A stretch of DNA of 64,000 nt from Apoda limacodes (GCA_946406115.1 OX291561.1:8052273-8116272); one strand, 5' to 3'. Shown: positions 38,183-50,594, counted from the first letter of the stretch. A program made the numbers and translations. The notes: generated by a model not told the origin, from the sequence alone.

Positions 38183-39673
38183 AACAAATATTGCAGTATA
38201 TCTCAATATTGATCCGCTAAGAGTTTAAATTTTCCCTAATTACCTAAGAATGAAATATTAAAACTTTATTTCGCTAAAAAAAAAAAAATTATATATATTT
38301 ATACGCGAGATTGTGACCTATATATATAGTTATACAAGGAATATCTACACTAAAGAAACTCGAAAAAAAAAAACAACTTCCAACACATTTGGAAGTTAAA
38401 ATATTTTTCCAGTGAGCGATAACTATTTCCGTCCAATTAGATGACTATAAAGATGGAAGTTTTTTGTCTATATTAAGAAAGATTAGACCTTCCAAGAATA
38501 GTACATACTTTAGGAAGGCACTTTAATTTAGTGTTCACGCGATCAGCAATGAAAAAAGATTATTCGACACACTTTAACTTAACTTTAAGTATAAGTTCTC
38601 GTTTTTTTTATTATTTATAAACGATATAATAAGAAAGCATCAATTTGTTTGGGATCTCTTCGCCGTAGCGTGCTTCATACAAAAATATTCTTTACCTACT
38701 TATTTTTTATTATTTCTATGTGGATTCCAAGATCTTGAAAACCGTTTTTATCAATTTGAAATCTTATTGAGACCTTTTGTATGTAAAACTTAAATCCTGT
38801 ATAAATTTTAACCTACTTAAAAAAAAAAAAAACCAAAATCGGTTTAAAAATCACGGAGTTCTCAGACAACAAATATAAAAAAATATATATCCGAATTAAG
38901 CACCTCCTCCTTTTTATAAGTCAGTTAAAAATTTAACAGAAAACTGGTACACTGCAGATTAAGATATTTATTTCTAGAACAGTTCATAAAAAATTAGTGT
39001 TTTTCTGTAAATTTTAAAAAATAAGCAGATATAAAATTCGTTTGTATTGCGCTGAGGATAGTATACTCACTCATATCATAAGTTTTTCGTAGCGCCATCT
39101 AACGGCATCTCGATGAACATTTATTAAATACTTGATATTATATATTTTAAATTTTACACTGCAGAATTATAGGCGTTGGTTAGAAAAACCAATAAAACTA
39201 GCGAAATTACACTTTCAAAGATTTTATAAATTTAACTTGACAATTTTATTTCTAACTCAAATATACACACAAATAGAAACAAGTCCGTGTAATAGGCCTT
39301 TTAAAGAGTTCGTATTACGTGGAGTAGGCCTCTTTCTGTAATTTGATTCCATGGTGATCACTTTATACAGTTTTGCTTACGTGATGTCATCTTTGAATAT
39401 TATGCTAACGTTTGGTATTGAATTTATGTTTAATTTATTTAGGATACTTTATAAGGAAACACATGGAATGATTAAATTTAATATAGTTCGTCTTAATATA
39501 AAATTCTTGTTCTCATTTCACACCCTGTATATATTATTTATACACGTAATATGAATTAATACTAAATAATAAAGTAACAAAAATATAATCTGAACGATTA
39601 ACAAATAAATTAACTACCTAAAGTGTTAAATTATCGAGTGTTTATTCATTTGATTAATAAGTAGCAAACTATA

Positions 39674-39850
39674 GTTTATAACATTGTTATTTAAATTGTC
39701 AATTTAAAGTCTATTACATGGTTAGTTAAATTGGCATTTAAAAGTCTATAACATGGTTAGTTAAATTGACAATTTAAAGTCTATAACATGGTTAGTTAAA
39801 TTGACAATTAAAATTCTATAACATGGTTAGTTAAATTGACAAATTTAAAA
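39674..39850 (+). repeat. 35-bp tandem repeat, 5 units
   Basis: Units start at 39674, 39709, 39744, 39779 and 39814: GTCTATAACATGGTTAGTTA followed by AATTGACAATTTAAA. Units 2-5 differ at only a few bases each; unit 1 is the most diverged and the last is 37 bp long through small insertions. Confidence 0.95.
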
Positions 39851-41400
39851 GTACTAAGCAATATTATTATGGCTTGTGTTAGAAACCTGGTTAATTAGAT
39901 AAGACCGATTCTTAACAAAATTGACAATAAGGCACTGTATTACAATGGCTCTAGAATATTTTCCATTGTTTGGCTATTAACTATAAAACAAACTTAATCA
40001 TATGTCTTATTGCTGACTATTTACAATTCAACAAGAACGCCCCCTAACCAATTTCCTTTGTTAGCGAATTCAGTTTAAGCGTAAAATTATACAAATGCAA
40101 AGTATCTGCGTTAATTTATGTTTAATTCTGTCAGCCCTGATTTTCTACCTCTAACAACAGGTTCCAATTTGGGTACCTTCGAAATTGGGGTGTATATGTA
40201 ATTTGTTGTATTCTGATTGACTGTGATTGAGGATAATTGGGGTGCCCAGGAGCAGTCATTATATCTGACCCACAAGGTTCCGGGAATGAAGGTCGACAGG
40301 ATCTTCAGCCTCAGGCTGTAAATATCAACAAAAAACCAGCTACTATATTTATTTATTTTTGGTTGTGTATACCTAGAAGTCGTTTTGAGATGAATTGAAA
40401 TGGGTTATAAATACTTGTGAAATTAGTTAAACATTAATTTATAGTCATTATGGTTAATGATTCGTTATATTTTAGTTATTTCAGTTATGTTTGTAAGATA
40501 AGATAAGCTGACCCGGCAATATAGCCTACACTTAAAATGGTCGTTTACTTATATACTTAATCCTTTCGCGTTAAACACTAACTTCAACAATATTTAAATC
40601 ACAAATTCAGAAAGGCAAGGCAGACAGACATTTGATTGCTACAAACTTTTACTAGCTACGGTAATGATCATGACTTCGGGAAAATTAAGTTTTAGAGATA
40701 ATGGCGGTCCATCAAGAACCACCAATGTCTTTTTTTCAAGTATCTTTGTTATGAAAAGTTTAGATAATCAATATAAATTTATCAATTTCAACTAATTGTT
40801 CGATTAAAAGTAAAAAAAATATTGTGCTTAGATGAACCCTTTTAGTGCGTTCATAAACTTTTAGTTAAGGCCGTTATTATTATGTGTTAAGTAAAGTTAG
40901 GCGGAAGCGAGTGCTTTACGATTCCTAAACAAAACTCAAACACTTGATTGTTACTGGTCTCAGTAACTTTTCAGAAACTGTGATTACTGTCGTTACTACT
41001 ACCTCTAGTGTCAACACGTAAGTTTTCTTCCACGAGACATCTAATTTTCAATGACTTGCTCGGTAATAAACCTTTCGTAAAAACACGGTTATTATTCATG
41101 AACTTAACGGTTCTTAGCTTAAAGTTTTCAATGTTTTCATGAAAGTCTTTCATTTCTAAAACATCTGTTTTATTGTTATATACGACTATATTTAACGGGT
41201 TTGAAATTATAGTGTGTACTATACTTGCTTTGGGAGAGTATTATTGTTTAATGGGTAAAATAACTTGAAATGATTTCGAAGTGGAAGAAACAATTCGAAT
41301 AATAACGTATAATTTGATAAGTAGATTATGAGCAAATATAATATTATCAATGTTAAAAATATTATTGATGGTACTTTTATTTTGTGACATATTTTAATTT

Positions 41401-41935
41401 AGATGAATAAATAGTGAAACACAATTTTACCATTAGCTCTAAATCGCCCTGAATATATATTCAGCATATCATTTGCAAGTATAAAAATTGTCTAAAATAA
41501 TATTTGTGATACTTTTATTGAGATGAATAAATTCTTAAATACATCTTGACGAGCCCTTACCATAATAATAAACTTCCGTCCTGAATCCATCTGATATCAT
41601 TTACAAGTTAATAATTATTTGTCGTAGGTACTTTTATTTAGTGATATACTTAATTGAGATAAATAATATTAAATTCTTAATACATCTCAACCAGCTTTTA
41701 ATATAATATCAAGACTCGTTCTGAACATAAGATCCAAATCGAAAAGTAACGTAGATAATCTAAATAATAGTTAATTAAGCAACACAGATATCCTTTTATG
41801 TGTATTATTTGCGTTACTTTGTTTTGTGAAACAATTAAGATGAATAAATACTTAAATACATCTTGACAAGCCCTGAATGTAATATTAAAGGCAGAAAGCA
41901 ACGTGGATAATAATTCAGAAGCAACACAGATGTCT
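41401..41935 (+). repeat. Degenerate long-period tandem array
   Basis: A block GATGAATAAAT...CTTAAATACATCTTGAC followed by (A/G)AGCCCT recurs near 41401, 41521, 41657 and 41837. Between the blocks are shared pieces such as TTTATTTAGTGATA/TTTTGTGA and AGCAACACAGAT(A/G)TC (about 41777 and 41921). Spacing grows from 120 to 180 bp, so this is an old, indel-rich tandem array. No coding capacity. Confidence 0.65.
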
Positions 41936-42750
41936 CTTAAATATGATACTCATGATTTACAGTCACTTCAGCCCTAACCTTTAATTAAATTTTATGACTA
42001 AAGAACAATAGAGCTACCTGCAAATTTCCAGAAACGAATAAGGATGCGTAAAAAGAAACATAAAAACAAAAAATCCATTAAGTCCGAGCAAGAAAATCGT
42101 AAAAGAAACAACTTGCACAAGCATTTTACTAATGTTGAAGACGAATTGTCGATAGTAAATCTGGTACACGAAGGAGTTACAATGTTTAAAAGCGTTTTGC
42201 TGAGCCTTTATGAGTAACAGTAAGCGATTAAAGTGTAGTGATTGCGGTACAGGAGCTCAAAGTCATCATTACACTAAATTTAAAATGAAACAAACCATCT
42301 ATAAATATTAGTTATGATCCAGCTACCATGTTACGCTTCGGGCAAAAAGAGCGTGAGCAAAAAGTTGGCGGCTGCGACTTAGGTTTACGTATTCCGAACA
42401 GTGTCAAGCGTTCGTAAAGGTATGCATGGTTGTACAAGTTCTAAAAATATTTTCTGTTTTTGTTTCCTTTTTAAATGTAATTATATTGCAACAAATTCTT
42501 TTTATTTAGATGTGTTGTCTTCGAGGTGGAGGCTTTAATACTTGTATTTTATGTCTCTTCTAAAGGGTTATGTTTGTTATACATAGAATGAAAGATACGT
42601 GGAAATGGTAATGCCTTTTTTTATGATTTGCAAAGATCAATAGTGGAAGACTTGCAATAAGTCTCTATTTGAAATTTAACTCATGACATAAACACTAAAT
42701 TGTAATCATCTTTAGCCTGATTAAATTTACCAGCATCATTTAAAAGATTG

Positions 42751-42821
42751 ACCTTGAACCAGGCGTTCAACCTGGCACCCTTACAGTTCGTGTTAGTGCT
42801 TTCCAATTGAGCTATCAAGGT
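42751..42821 (-). tRNA. tRNA-like sequence, probably a pseudogene or SINE head
   Basis: 71 nt on the - strand. A perfect 7-bp acceptor stem (ACCTTGA/TCAAGGT) and a perfect 5-bp T stem (CCAGG/CCTGG) enclose a TTGAACG T loop; the A-box-like TAGCTCAATTGG is present. The D stem is imperfect and the anticodon arm does not form a proper 5-bp stem, and the U33 position is not met, so no anticodon can be assigned. Likely a decayed tRNA gene or a tRNA-derived repeat. Confidence 0.5.
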
Positions 42822-43974
42822 TATTTCAATGGATGAATGTATTGCTTAATTCTATGACGATTTATGTATGTGAAAAATAGAGGTTCTAGAATTTCACAAG
42901 TTCCTAGCACCTACTTATTTAATTTATCTGTAGCTATAAGAATATTGACCCATAGATACCTTGTATTTCTGAGAATGTTGAGACTAATATCTCCTTTGAA
43001 CATACTGTATATTTTTTCTTAATAATTTTCTGCTTACACTTGAATACCTTTAAGCGATAATTTATCACAGGCTAAATTGCTTTTGCCTGAAGCGTCTTCT
43101 TTAGAACATGCATCGAATGAGGTTATTTTTATTTCCATTGATTTGTTATTGTTATTTTTGTAAAAAAATAAACTGCTACTAGGTATTTTTATATCGTTTC
43201 GGAATTATATATATAAAAAATATCTACATTACCAACTTAATTTTTTTTTACATTTCTTTACTCTGCTTTATTACAGGTTAATGAACTTTGATTTTTTTTT
43301 CAAAAACTTTGTGTGGTGTGTAACCCTTTTTTTTAACTTGTCTCATTTTCGACTGTATTTAAGGTCAGTCTGATTTAGGCTCAAATAAGAAAGGAACAAA
43401 AAAAATGGATTCTGGTAAAACACTACATTTCAATCTTTCCGTTTTTATCTGATTGTGCATTTTGTCTGTTTCATATTTTAAGCTTGATTTTGAGTTTAAA
43501 AATAAGACGAGAATGGCAAAATAGGGTTTATATGGATAGTGGACGCTAGTGGTGTACCTCAATAGTGGATATTTTTTTAATGGGAGTAGCGTTAGTTTTG
43601 TCGATTGGTCTTTAAAAATTAAAATAACGTGTTTCAGCGTCTTTTCCCAACCTAATTTATTCCCAGGACTGTTGGGAGAGTGCATAAAAACTGAAAACCT
43701 TTTTTTAAATTCCATGCAGACGAACCCGCATGAAAGAACCAGTAAATGATTAAATATTAAATTGTGTCAATAGCAAATCCAGTTACATTTGTGACTGTGA
43801 CATTGTAGAGACATTTTATTTATTCATTGTCTTGTTATGTGTGACTATGTAATTGATTATATCTAGTGATATAATTTGCATACAAAAGGCAAACATAAAC
43901 ATAGTGTGGGTCAATGTTTGAATTTATTAGTTTTGGTTTTCTTCTATTGTCGATCTTACTGGAGCTATCATCTG

Positions 43975-45380
43975 TGTGTTAGGTATCTTCACGGTTTTAT
44001 TTACCAGAAGAAGGTAAGTACTGGCTGGATCCATACTCACATCATAATATGGGGGACAGCTTCTTTGGTTTGGTTTTTTTCAACCCACGTTCTTCCCTTC
44101 CCTTAATATTGATAAAGATGTGGAAGAAGAAAGATTCACGAGTGGTTACCACGAACGGGATGAAGATAAGTAGGACGGCTACTTACTAGGTGGACAGACC
44201 ACTTGGTCAAAGCGTAGACACTTGAAACGGGCTGTACAAAAACAGCCGTTGTGAAAACATATGGGTAGGCCCTTCTAAGTTCAGCACGACGTATGCAGGC
44301 GGAATCGATTAATCGATGACGAAATCCTTCCATCGTAAGTGTAACGTCACATTTTTATGGTAGGGTAACGTAAAAGAGCGAACAGATAAGTCTGTTTACG
44401 TTATCGAATATCCATCAACATTGACGAAATTAGTTAAATTACATCAGTACCAGCTGCGTAAATTACTTGAGAGTAAAACTTAATTTTCAATTAGATTTTT
44501 ACTTTAAAAGAACTAGAAGCAATATTTTTGTTTTACTTCATTAAATTGTTATATTGCGTTGATGATTCCCGATAATGGGCATTTCTTTATGTAATTTATT
44601 GTTTTGTTATTCTTTATTGAAATTGTAATATTTTTTAGTATTGTATGTGGTTTTAGCATTAAAATTGTTAATAATTTACATATTTTCCGTTTTTGAAATT
44701 TTACACTTGTAATATCCCTATAATGGATTTATGTACATCTTTACGGTTGTTTATCTACAGAAGGTGGTAACCAGCGGCTGGATACACACCCATATAATAA
44801 CATGGTGGACATCCTCTTTTTACCAACCACTTTAGTATTGTGTGACAGGGGGTGGGCCGGGCCTATCACCAAAACACTGCTATTCATGTAGTGTATTCGG
44901 ACTAAGGTGACTTTATATGCGTCACATACGTCGTAGATTAGAGGTAATATAAAATACCTGTGACAAAATTATGTACCCTCATTGCCAATTCCTGACAAAC
45001 CATAGGAAGTAAGACAGAATTTAGAAACCATTTTAAATATTTAATTCTTCACCAGAAAAATGATCGAAAAATTCAGTATATACTTATTTAACTCCTATTA
45101 TTAGTCCCAGCGAATCTCAGACATTAAATAGTAGGCACTACTCGAGAGAAACCGACTTTGAATTGAAGGTTGGTCAAAAAACAAGAGAATTATTAGCAAC
45201 ATCTTTGTTTCACTTTATTTGATGGTGATATTGCGTTAATGATGCCTATTAACTAGCATATTTAGTAGTAATTTATGTTCATGACTTTCTTGATTAAAAT
45301 TATAATTTATTTTATTATTGTAAGTGGTTTTAGTTTCAGTGTTGCTAATTTACTTATTTTGCGGAAGATTTATGCTTTTA
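43975..45380 (+). repeat. Degenerate tandem duplication, unit about 0.7 kb
   Basis: The block at about 43980-44090 (CTTCACGGTTTTATTTACCA, then GGCTGGATCCATACTCACAT, GGGGGACAGCTTC) is echoed at about 44728-44850 (CTTTACGGTTGTTTATCTAC, GGCTGGATACACACCCATAT, GGTGGACATCCTC). A second block at about 44515-44705 (TATATTGCGTTGATGAT ... GTATGTGGTTTTAG) is echoed at about 45185-45375 (GATATTGCGTTAATGAT ... GTAAGTGGTTTTAG). Offsets are about 750 and 670 bp. Confidence 0.7.
44150..44290 (+). pseudogene. Decayed LINE 3' coding remnant
   Basis: A + strand frame reads GRLLTRWTDHLVKA and then hits a stop. This resembles the C-terminal GRP-TRWTDDLVK motif of lepidopteran non-LTR retrotransposon polyproteins. 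Downstream, GGTAGGCCCTTCTAAGTTCA and GCACGACGTATGCAGG echo the usual GGAGGCCTATGTTCAGCAGTGGACGTC-type tail. Only the extreme end of the element remains, with stops. Located inside the first unit of the local duplication. Confidence 0.5.
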
Positions 45381-45554
45381 TACATATCTAAGAATTGAAC
45401 ACTTTTATAGATTTAATCAGAAAAATAGATAAATCCATAGTTGTAGATAAATGAAATTAAATAGTATCTAAGCTAAAGTTTTCTCTAAGTACTACAACAT
45501 GGGCTTCGATTAATACCTATAATAAAAGAGTATATTATGGGGTTGTGAATATAT

Positions 45555-45650
45555 TTTGAAAAATGCCCTAGTGTTGCAAACGTCCATAGGATGCAGTGAT
45601 TGTTCAACATCAGCCGGATCGTAAGCTTGTTTGCCACTTTGGTGGTATTA
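45555..45650 (-). repeat. Family C repeat, copy 3
   Basis: On the + strand CAAACGTCCATAGGATGCAG, then CATCAGCCGGATCGTAAGCT and TGTTTGCCAC: a diverged reverse copy of family C. Confidence 0.6.
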
Positions 45651-46024
45651 TGTATTTATTTAGGTAATTCAATAAAAGTCCATTCAAAACTGGTTTTCCT
45701 TACAGTTTGTCTACTATAGGCACCATCAATAGAAATCTATATAGGAAATTGCTCGAAGTAAACGAATGGGTAACTCTCGGATATCTTAAAGGGGAGTTTT
45801 CAGATTAATTTCTTGGCAGTTGAAATTACTATCTCAGACAGTTCTAGTGCAGGTCTAGATATGATTATAATCCTTTTACATTAATAATGAGGTGTGATAG
45901 AAATATAATATGCAGTGGAATTATTATTTATTACAGTTTGGCTACAGAAAAATAGTTAATAATAATAAAATGTATTTAAGTTTAATAAGTGTATATAATA
46001 AATATGATATGTATGTAGTTACAA

Positions 46025-46228
46025 AAACAATTTGATAAATATATGTGTATTTGTATCCGTTGTCTGGTATCCATAACACAATATTTGGCACGGAAATAGC
46101 TTGAGTCCCGAGGAAAGACATAGGCTACTTGAAAACGTCAAGTTCGGTTTTTTTCTATAATTGAGAAGTTGAAATCCTACACCAATGACTGAATTTAGGG
46201 CGGGTGAAACCGCGAGCAAAAGCTAGTA
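46025..46228 (+). repeat. SINE-tail fragment joined to family B 3' end
   Basis: 46025-46076 contains TATCCGTTGTCTGGTATCCA, the reverse complement of the body of the SINE at 53721-53852. From 46077 to 46228 it continues as family B: GGAAATAGCTTGAGTCCCGA ... CTGAATTTAGGGCGGGTGAA, CCGCGAGCAAAAGCTAGT, close to the tail of 29142-29380. The abrupt change marks an insertion junction or a chimeric element. Confidence 0.6.
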
Positions 46229-46794
46229 TCTATATATTTTAACAGCCTTTTCTCGCGTAAGTTTCGTCCGCTCGGGCTTTAAAAAAAAGTTTTTAACACA
46301 TTAGTCTAAATTTTTAACCATAAGGCCAAATACTAGTTTTCATGCAGTTAACCTCAAAACTGACGAATTTTCATACAAACTTGCAACCCCCATTTTTCCC
46401 CCTTAAAGAATTTAATTTTGCGAAATATTTTCTCCTTACATGACATTAGGAACCCACATTTCTAGACCAAGCGGTTTCGTCTGTGCGTTGATTGCTATAG
46501 TCAGTTTATTCTTTTATACAGAAGTAATGATATTGATAGCAATTTTTGTAGGTAGTAAGAGCATCTCATATTTGTGATGACTGATATTAACACCACGACT
46601 GTTTCTCTCAAGGGTAGACAGAGACGATTGCTTGCTTCAATCCTGGCACACCTTTTTGCTACATCCACTTCATACATTCTTTTATACACGTTTGTAGGTT
46701 TTGGTCAATGACCTTTATTAATTTATCTCGCCTTTTCCGAAATTCTAAAATTCTAAGAAACGAGGTTTACCCCTACTGACCCTTCCATTTAACG

Positions 46795-46915
46795 GCTGCC
46801 GTGGCTCAGTGGCTAATGGACTGCCTGCTGAATTGAGGGGCGTTACTTCGTTTCCCGCACAGAACAAACATTTTTGTGATGAACATTTGTGTTTGTCTTA
46901 ATATGTATGTAGAAA
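46795..46915 (+). repeat. tRNA-derived SINE, copy 3
   Basis: Sense orientation: CTGCCGTGGCTCAGTGGCTA (A box), GCTGAATTGAGGGGCG, then a decayed B box (GTTACTTCGTTTCCCGCACA) and the body AACATTTGTGTTTGTC. Same family as 17161-17373, 21645-21735 and 53721-53852. Confidence 0.75.
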
Positions 46916-47569
46916 AAAAAGAATTTATGTATCTGCGGTATCTATAATACACATAATATGTGTGATATATTCAAAATAATATTTTTATTATTAATATTTA
47001 CGTCTGCTTCATAAGTATATTTATATCATCTTCTTTCATGCATCCTCTCGAGATGTCCTACCAAAGCTTTCCTTTCTCAATCTTTATAACTGCATCTTCT
47101 TTCCACCATTTAGGTATGATTCGAAAGTCGACTTACATAACCTTTTTAATCATTACGTTTGTCGTCAACATTATTCCGTTAATCACGTAAATTAACTTAT
47201 AATTATTAACTTAATTAATTAAAAACAATATTGAATTATAATTAATTTCAATAATTAGTACTATGCATAACAAACTGTGCTGGCTGTGAATATATTCTTT
47301 ATGCTTGTCTTAGTTTACTTTTAGCGTATTTCTTGTCAATACTAGATACTATAAATGATTTACGAAAATGACCGGCATTGAAACGGTCAAGGCAAATTAT
47401 GTCATTGGTCTTCCATCCAGGTTACGACCTTGCCCGTGTTTGCTTCACCTAAGAATCAGTGCTTGTCACCTGCTTATAATGGTATTAGCCGACATAATAA
47501 AATTAACTGTAACCTTTAACAATATTATAGGTTTAAGTTTTTTATTTGTATTGTACAGAAAAATCTTAA

Positions 47570-47608
47570 ATACTAGCTTTGCTCGCGGATCCGCTCGGGC
47601 TGAATTCG
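47570..47608 (-). repeat. Family B 3' end fragment
   Basis: ATACTAGCTTTGCTCGCGGA followed by TCCGCTCGGGCTGAATTC is the reverse complement of a family B tail (GAATTCAGCCCGAGCGG...CGAGCAAAGCTAGTAT). Confidence 0.5.
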
Positions 47609-48239
47609 GTTATCTATAGTGGTGTTAAGCACTTACAAACAAACAAGCTGACTTTTACAAATATAACCTATAGATTAGTTTGCATTGTAGTGTTAAAGCT
47701 GGCGCTACTGTATGTACCGATAATACTAATGCACCTATTGAAAAGACTAATGTCTTAGATTGTCCACGGATGATTAAAGTTTGCTCCATTCTGCAAGAGG
47801 CGTTCCATTTGGCATTTAATATAAGTATGAAAGCTACTGTACGACGGGTACAGTCAGCCTGAATAATACATGGAGTCTAGATATTGGCTTGATTATGATA
47901 AATTCGTTTGGCCGATTATACCCTCTCAGTTATAAATCTTTAGGAGGATGCATAAGGTATTATTAAGTCAATTTTGTACTATGTGGTCGGGGAAAATTGC
48001 CCACTAGTAATAAATGGTGAAGGTCGCACCTCTACGTAATATGTTTTGTTTAGTAATTTACTGACCACAGTAAAATGTATTACGGTATTACTGAGTGATT
48101 AGTTTTTGCTTGTGTATTTCCGCCATCTATCCGCGAATAACGTTACAACTTTTGTAAAAACCAATTTGTCTCGGTAAATCGATAATTTTCTAAGACTAAA
48201 CCCATACAGATTGATTAATAATTTCTGAAATGACTCGTA

Positions 48240-48300
48240 GATATATATAAAACTTTATCTGAATCGGTAAAGTCGTTTTTGCGAACGCGAGAAGTATAAT
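48240..48300 (+). repeat. Dispersed repeat fragment
   Basis: AACTTTATCTGAATCGGTAA followed by AGTCGTTTTTGCGAACGCGA resembles the 'ATCxAAATCGGTTCAGCCGTTTTTGCG' section of common lepidopteran repeats. Recognised from general knowledge only. Confidence 0.35.
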
Positions 48301-48826
48301 AATTATTGTATGTATTTGTACATCGACCATTTTAAGGTTGTGTGTGGTTTAAAATAATAAAAACACAAAAGTGTTAGTATTTATTCATGATACACGTAAA
48401 ATAGGCTATTAAAAAGAAGTGCCAAATTTTAAGGCAAGGCCTTCCAAGGATTCGGAATAACATTTCACGCTCACGTATCAAACGACGTTTTTCAATGCAT
48501 TCTGCGAGGAAATAAATTAAATAATAAGTATAAACCATTTATTTTATGTACCTTAGTTATTAATTGGTAAAGGCTCGCTTTCTTTGCCGAGGTGCGCGAT
48601 AATACAGATTTTTTTCACGAGGCAAAGGTCTGGTATACGTACAGCTAAATCATGGGCAATATCTTTTTATTTAAAGAAATAAAAAAACACGAACTTTAAA
48701 TGTGATATTCAAAAACCAAACATTTAAATTATTTCAAATGGTGTTTATTATTTGCTTACTTATGAATAATTGATTTTTTTGGAACATCTTACGTGGTGTA
48801 TGGTGCCAGTCTTAAAAAAATAAAAA

Positions 48827-49280
48827 GACCGATCAAGTGCGAGACGGACTTGCGCACGAAGGGTTTCGTACCATTATCTATAAAAACGGCAAAAAATCAC
48901 GTTTGTTGTATGGGAGCCCCCCTTAAATATTTGTTTTATTTTAATTTGATTATTTACTTTTAAAGTGAATATATAACTTAATATTCTGTGAATATTTCAA
49001 GCGTCTTTAATAACGGCAACAGGTGCCGTTATCAATATCGAGCAAAAAAGAGCAAAAAAATCACGTTTGTTGTATGGGAGCCCCCCTAAATATTTATTTT
49101 ATTCTGTTTTTTAGTATTTGTTGTTATAGCAGCTACAGAAATACATCATCTCTGAAAATTTCAACTATCGAACTATCACGGTTCATGAGATACAGCCTGG
49201 TGACAGACGGACGGACGGACGGACAGCGAAGTCTTAGTAATAGGGTCCCATTTTTTACTCTTTGGGTACGGAACCTTAAA
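48827..49280 (+). repeat. Family A repeat, copy 3 (with internal duplication)
   Basis: Head GACCGATCAAGTGCGAGACG, tail TTTGGGTACGGAACCTTAAA. The block AAATCACGTTTGTTGTATGG with GAGCCCCCC occurs twice (about 48893 and 49057), separated by a stretch with GTGAATATATAACTTAATAT. The same duplication is present in the copy at 63003-63417 but absent from 57285-57572. The ORF across 49023-49301 is repeat sequence. Confidence 0.85.
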
Positions 49281-49754
49281 AATACTTCATTTTACGAGTG
49301 AAACATATATTTCTCATAAAAAAGAAGTCCTTAAGAGCAACTGCATTGTAAAATTAATTTATGATTTTTAAATTGTAACTTGATCAATTTTCGACGTTTG
49401 AATTGACGTCATTTTTTACCGTTATGATTTCAAATAAGTCGGTAATTGAAGATTTAACAAATTAAACTAATTGAAATACAAAACTAATAGGTATTTGAGA
49501 TACATTTTTAATGCAATGAATTTAATTTTATTTGTAATAGTTTCTCTTAGTGATAGTGTTATTATTATTTATGTAATGTAATCCAAAACACGTCGTTTTG
49601 TACCGTTGCTATCGCGGCTGCGCCTTCGCACGAAACGAACGCAACCTGTTTTTGTTTTTCTGGCAACAGTCTACTCTGTGGTTGTCATTATTCTACAGAA
49701 AAAAAATAGCTATTATTCTCAGAAGTTTTTTTGATTTTGTACATATAATTAAAA

Positions 49755-50016
49755 AGTACCTGCAGGACCGAGCTTCGCTCGTTTTTTTAACCACGACTTC
49801 TGTTGTCAGTAGCTTTAGTATTGCTGTGTCGGTAAAAATAAAAGTATTACTACTCACAGGTGTCAGGAAGAGTCATATTTTTCTGTTTATCATTGCCAGA
49901 AAACACGGATAAAACGACGTTTTCTAAAAATGAAACCAAGCTAGATCGATTTATCTCCCCCGAAACCCCACAAACATACCAAATCGTTGGCGCCGATTCC
50001 GATATTCAGGATTCAT
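49755..50016 (-). mobile_element. Family D element, reverse copy
   Basis: On the + strand AGTACCTGCAGGACCGAGCT, TCGCTCGTTTTTTTAACCAC, then ATTGCTGTGTCGGTAAAAAT and CTAGATCGATTTATCTCCCC, ending near GATTCCGATATTCAG. Its 3' end (GGTACT on the - strand) is followed by T bases, as at 33206. The hairpin CGAGC-GAA-GCTCG is intact here. The apparent ORFs across it are repeat sequence. Confidence 0.75.
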
Positions 50017-50254
50017 TATATTCGGGTTGTATTTTTCTATTTGTATTATAATAATTTAAGTAAGATCGTGTCCCTACTTTTTATTTTCCTCTTTCAGCTT
50101 AGGTTATAATTTAGGGCTCCCTTAGGTCCCCTTAGGAGACATAGGACAGACAGACAGACTTGGAACATTCAGGTACAACAACAACTATTGGGTAAGTAAA
50201 CTTGTTCCTCTAATTTAGGGTTTAATTGTACCTGTCATCATTACACACGTATTA

Positions 50255-50500
50255 TATAATTTGAATTTTGCTGCCAATGCGCCGCGTTTAAATATCGATT
50301 TCTTTTTTTACTTGTTTAAAATTCTTTTTCTCGTCACAGTCCAAAATATAAAAAAAAATTTGATGAGTTGTCTCTTTAGTTATCAATGTTCGGATTTAAA
50401 AATTTCGTTCCATTTTCAAATTTCATTTTTGACCTCTCTAGCGCTCGAGCGGTTAAATATGAAATACTGGGGGCCGCTCGCTGATATGACATAGGCGTAG
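50255..50500 (-). repeat. Family E repeat, reverse copy
   Basis: GCTGCCAATGCGCCGCGTTT, then TTTGATGAGTTGTCTCTTTA, TCCATTTTCAAATTT and GCGCTCGAGCGGTTAAATAT, mirror the middle of 27965-28450. It ends with GGGGGCCGCTCGCTGATA, matching TATCAGAGAGCGGC of the other copies. The 77-codon + strand ORF is therefore repeat sequence. Confidence 0.7.
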
Positions 50501-50594
50501 ATAGGATATTATCACAGAATATGCAAGTTTCTGCGGGAATAACTATAACTGTATTCTACTTCAACGAACTATGGCTGCAGCTATAGCTTGCTAT

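Noticed and set aside
49023..50051. Three consecutive + strand ORFs (92, 104 and 63 codons)
   Set aside because: They fall in a family A copy and a reverse family D copy, with no independent coding signal.
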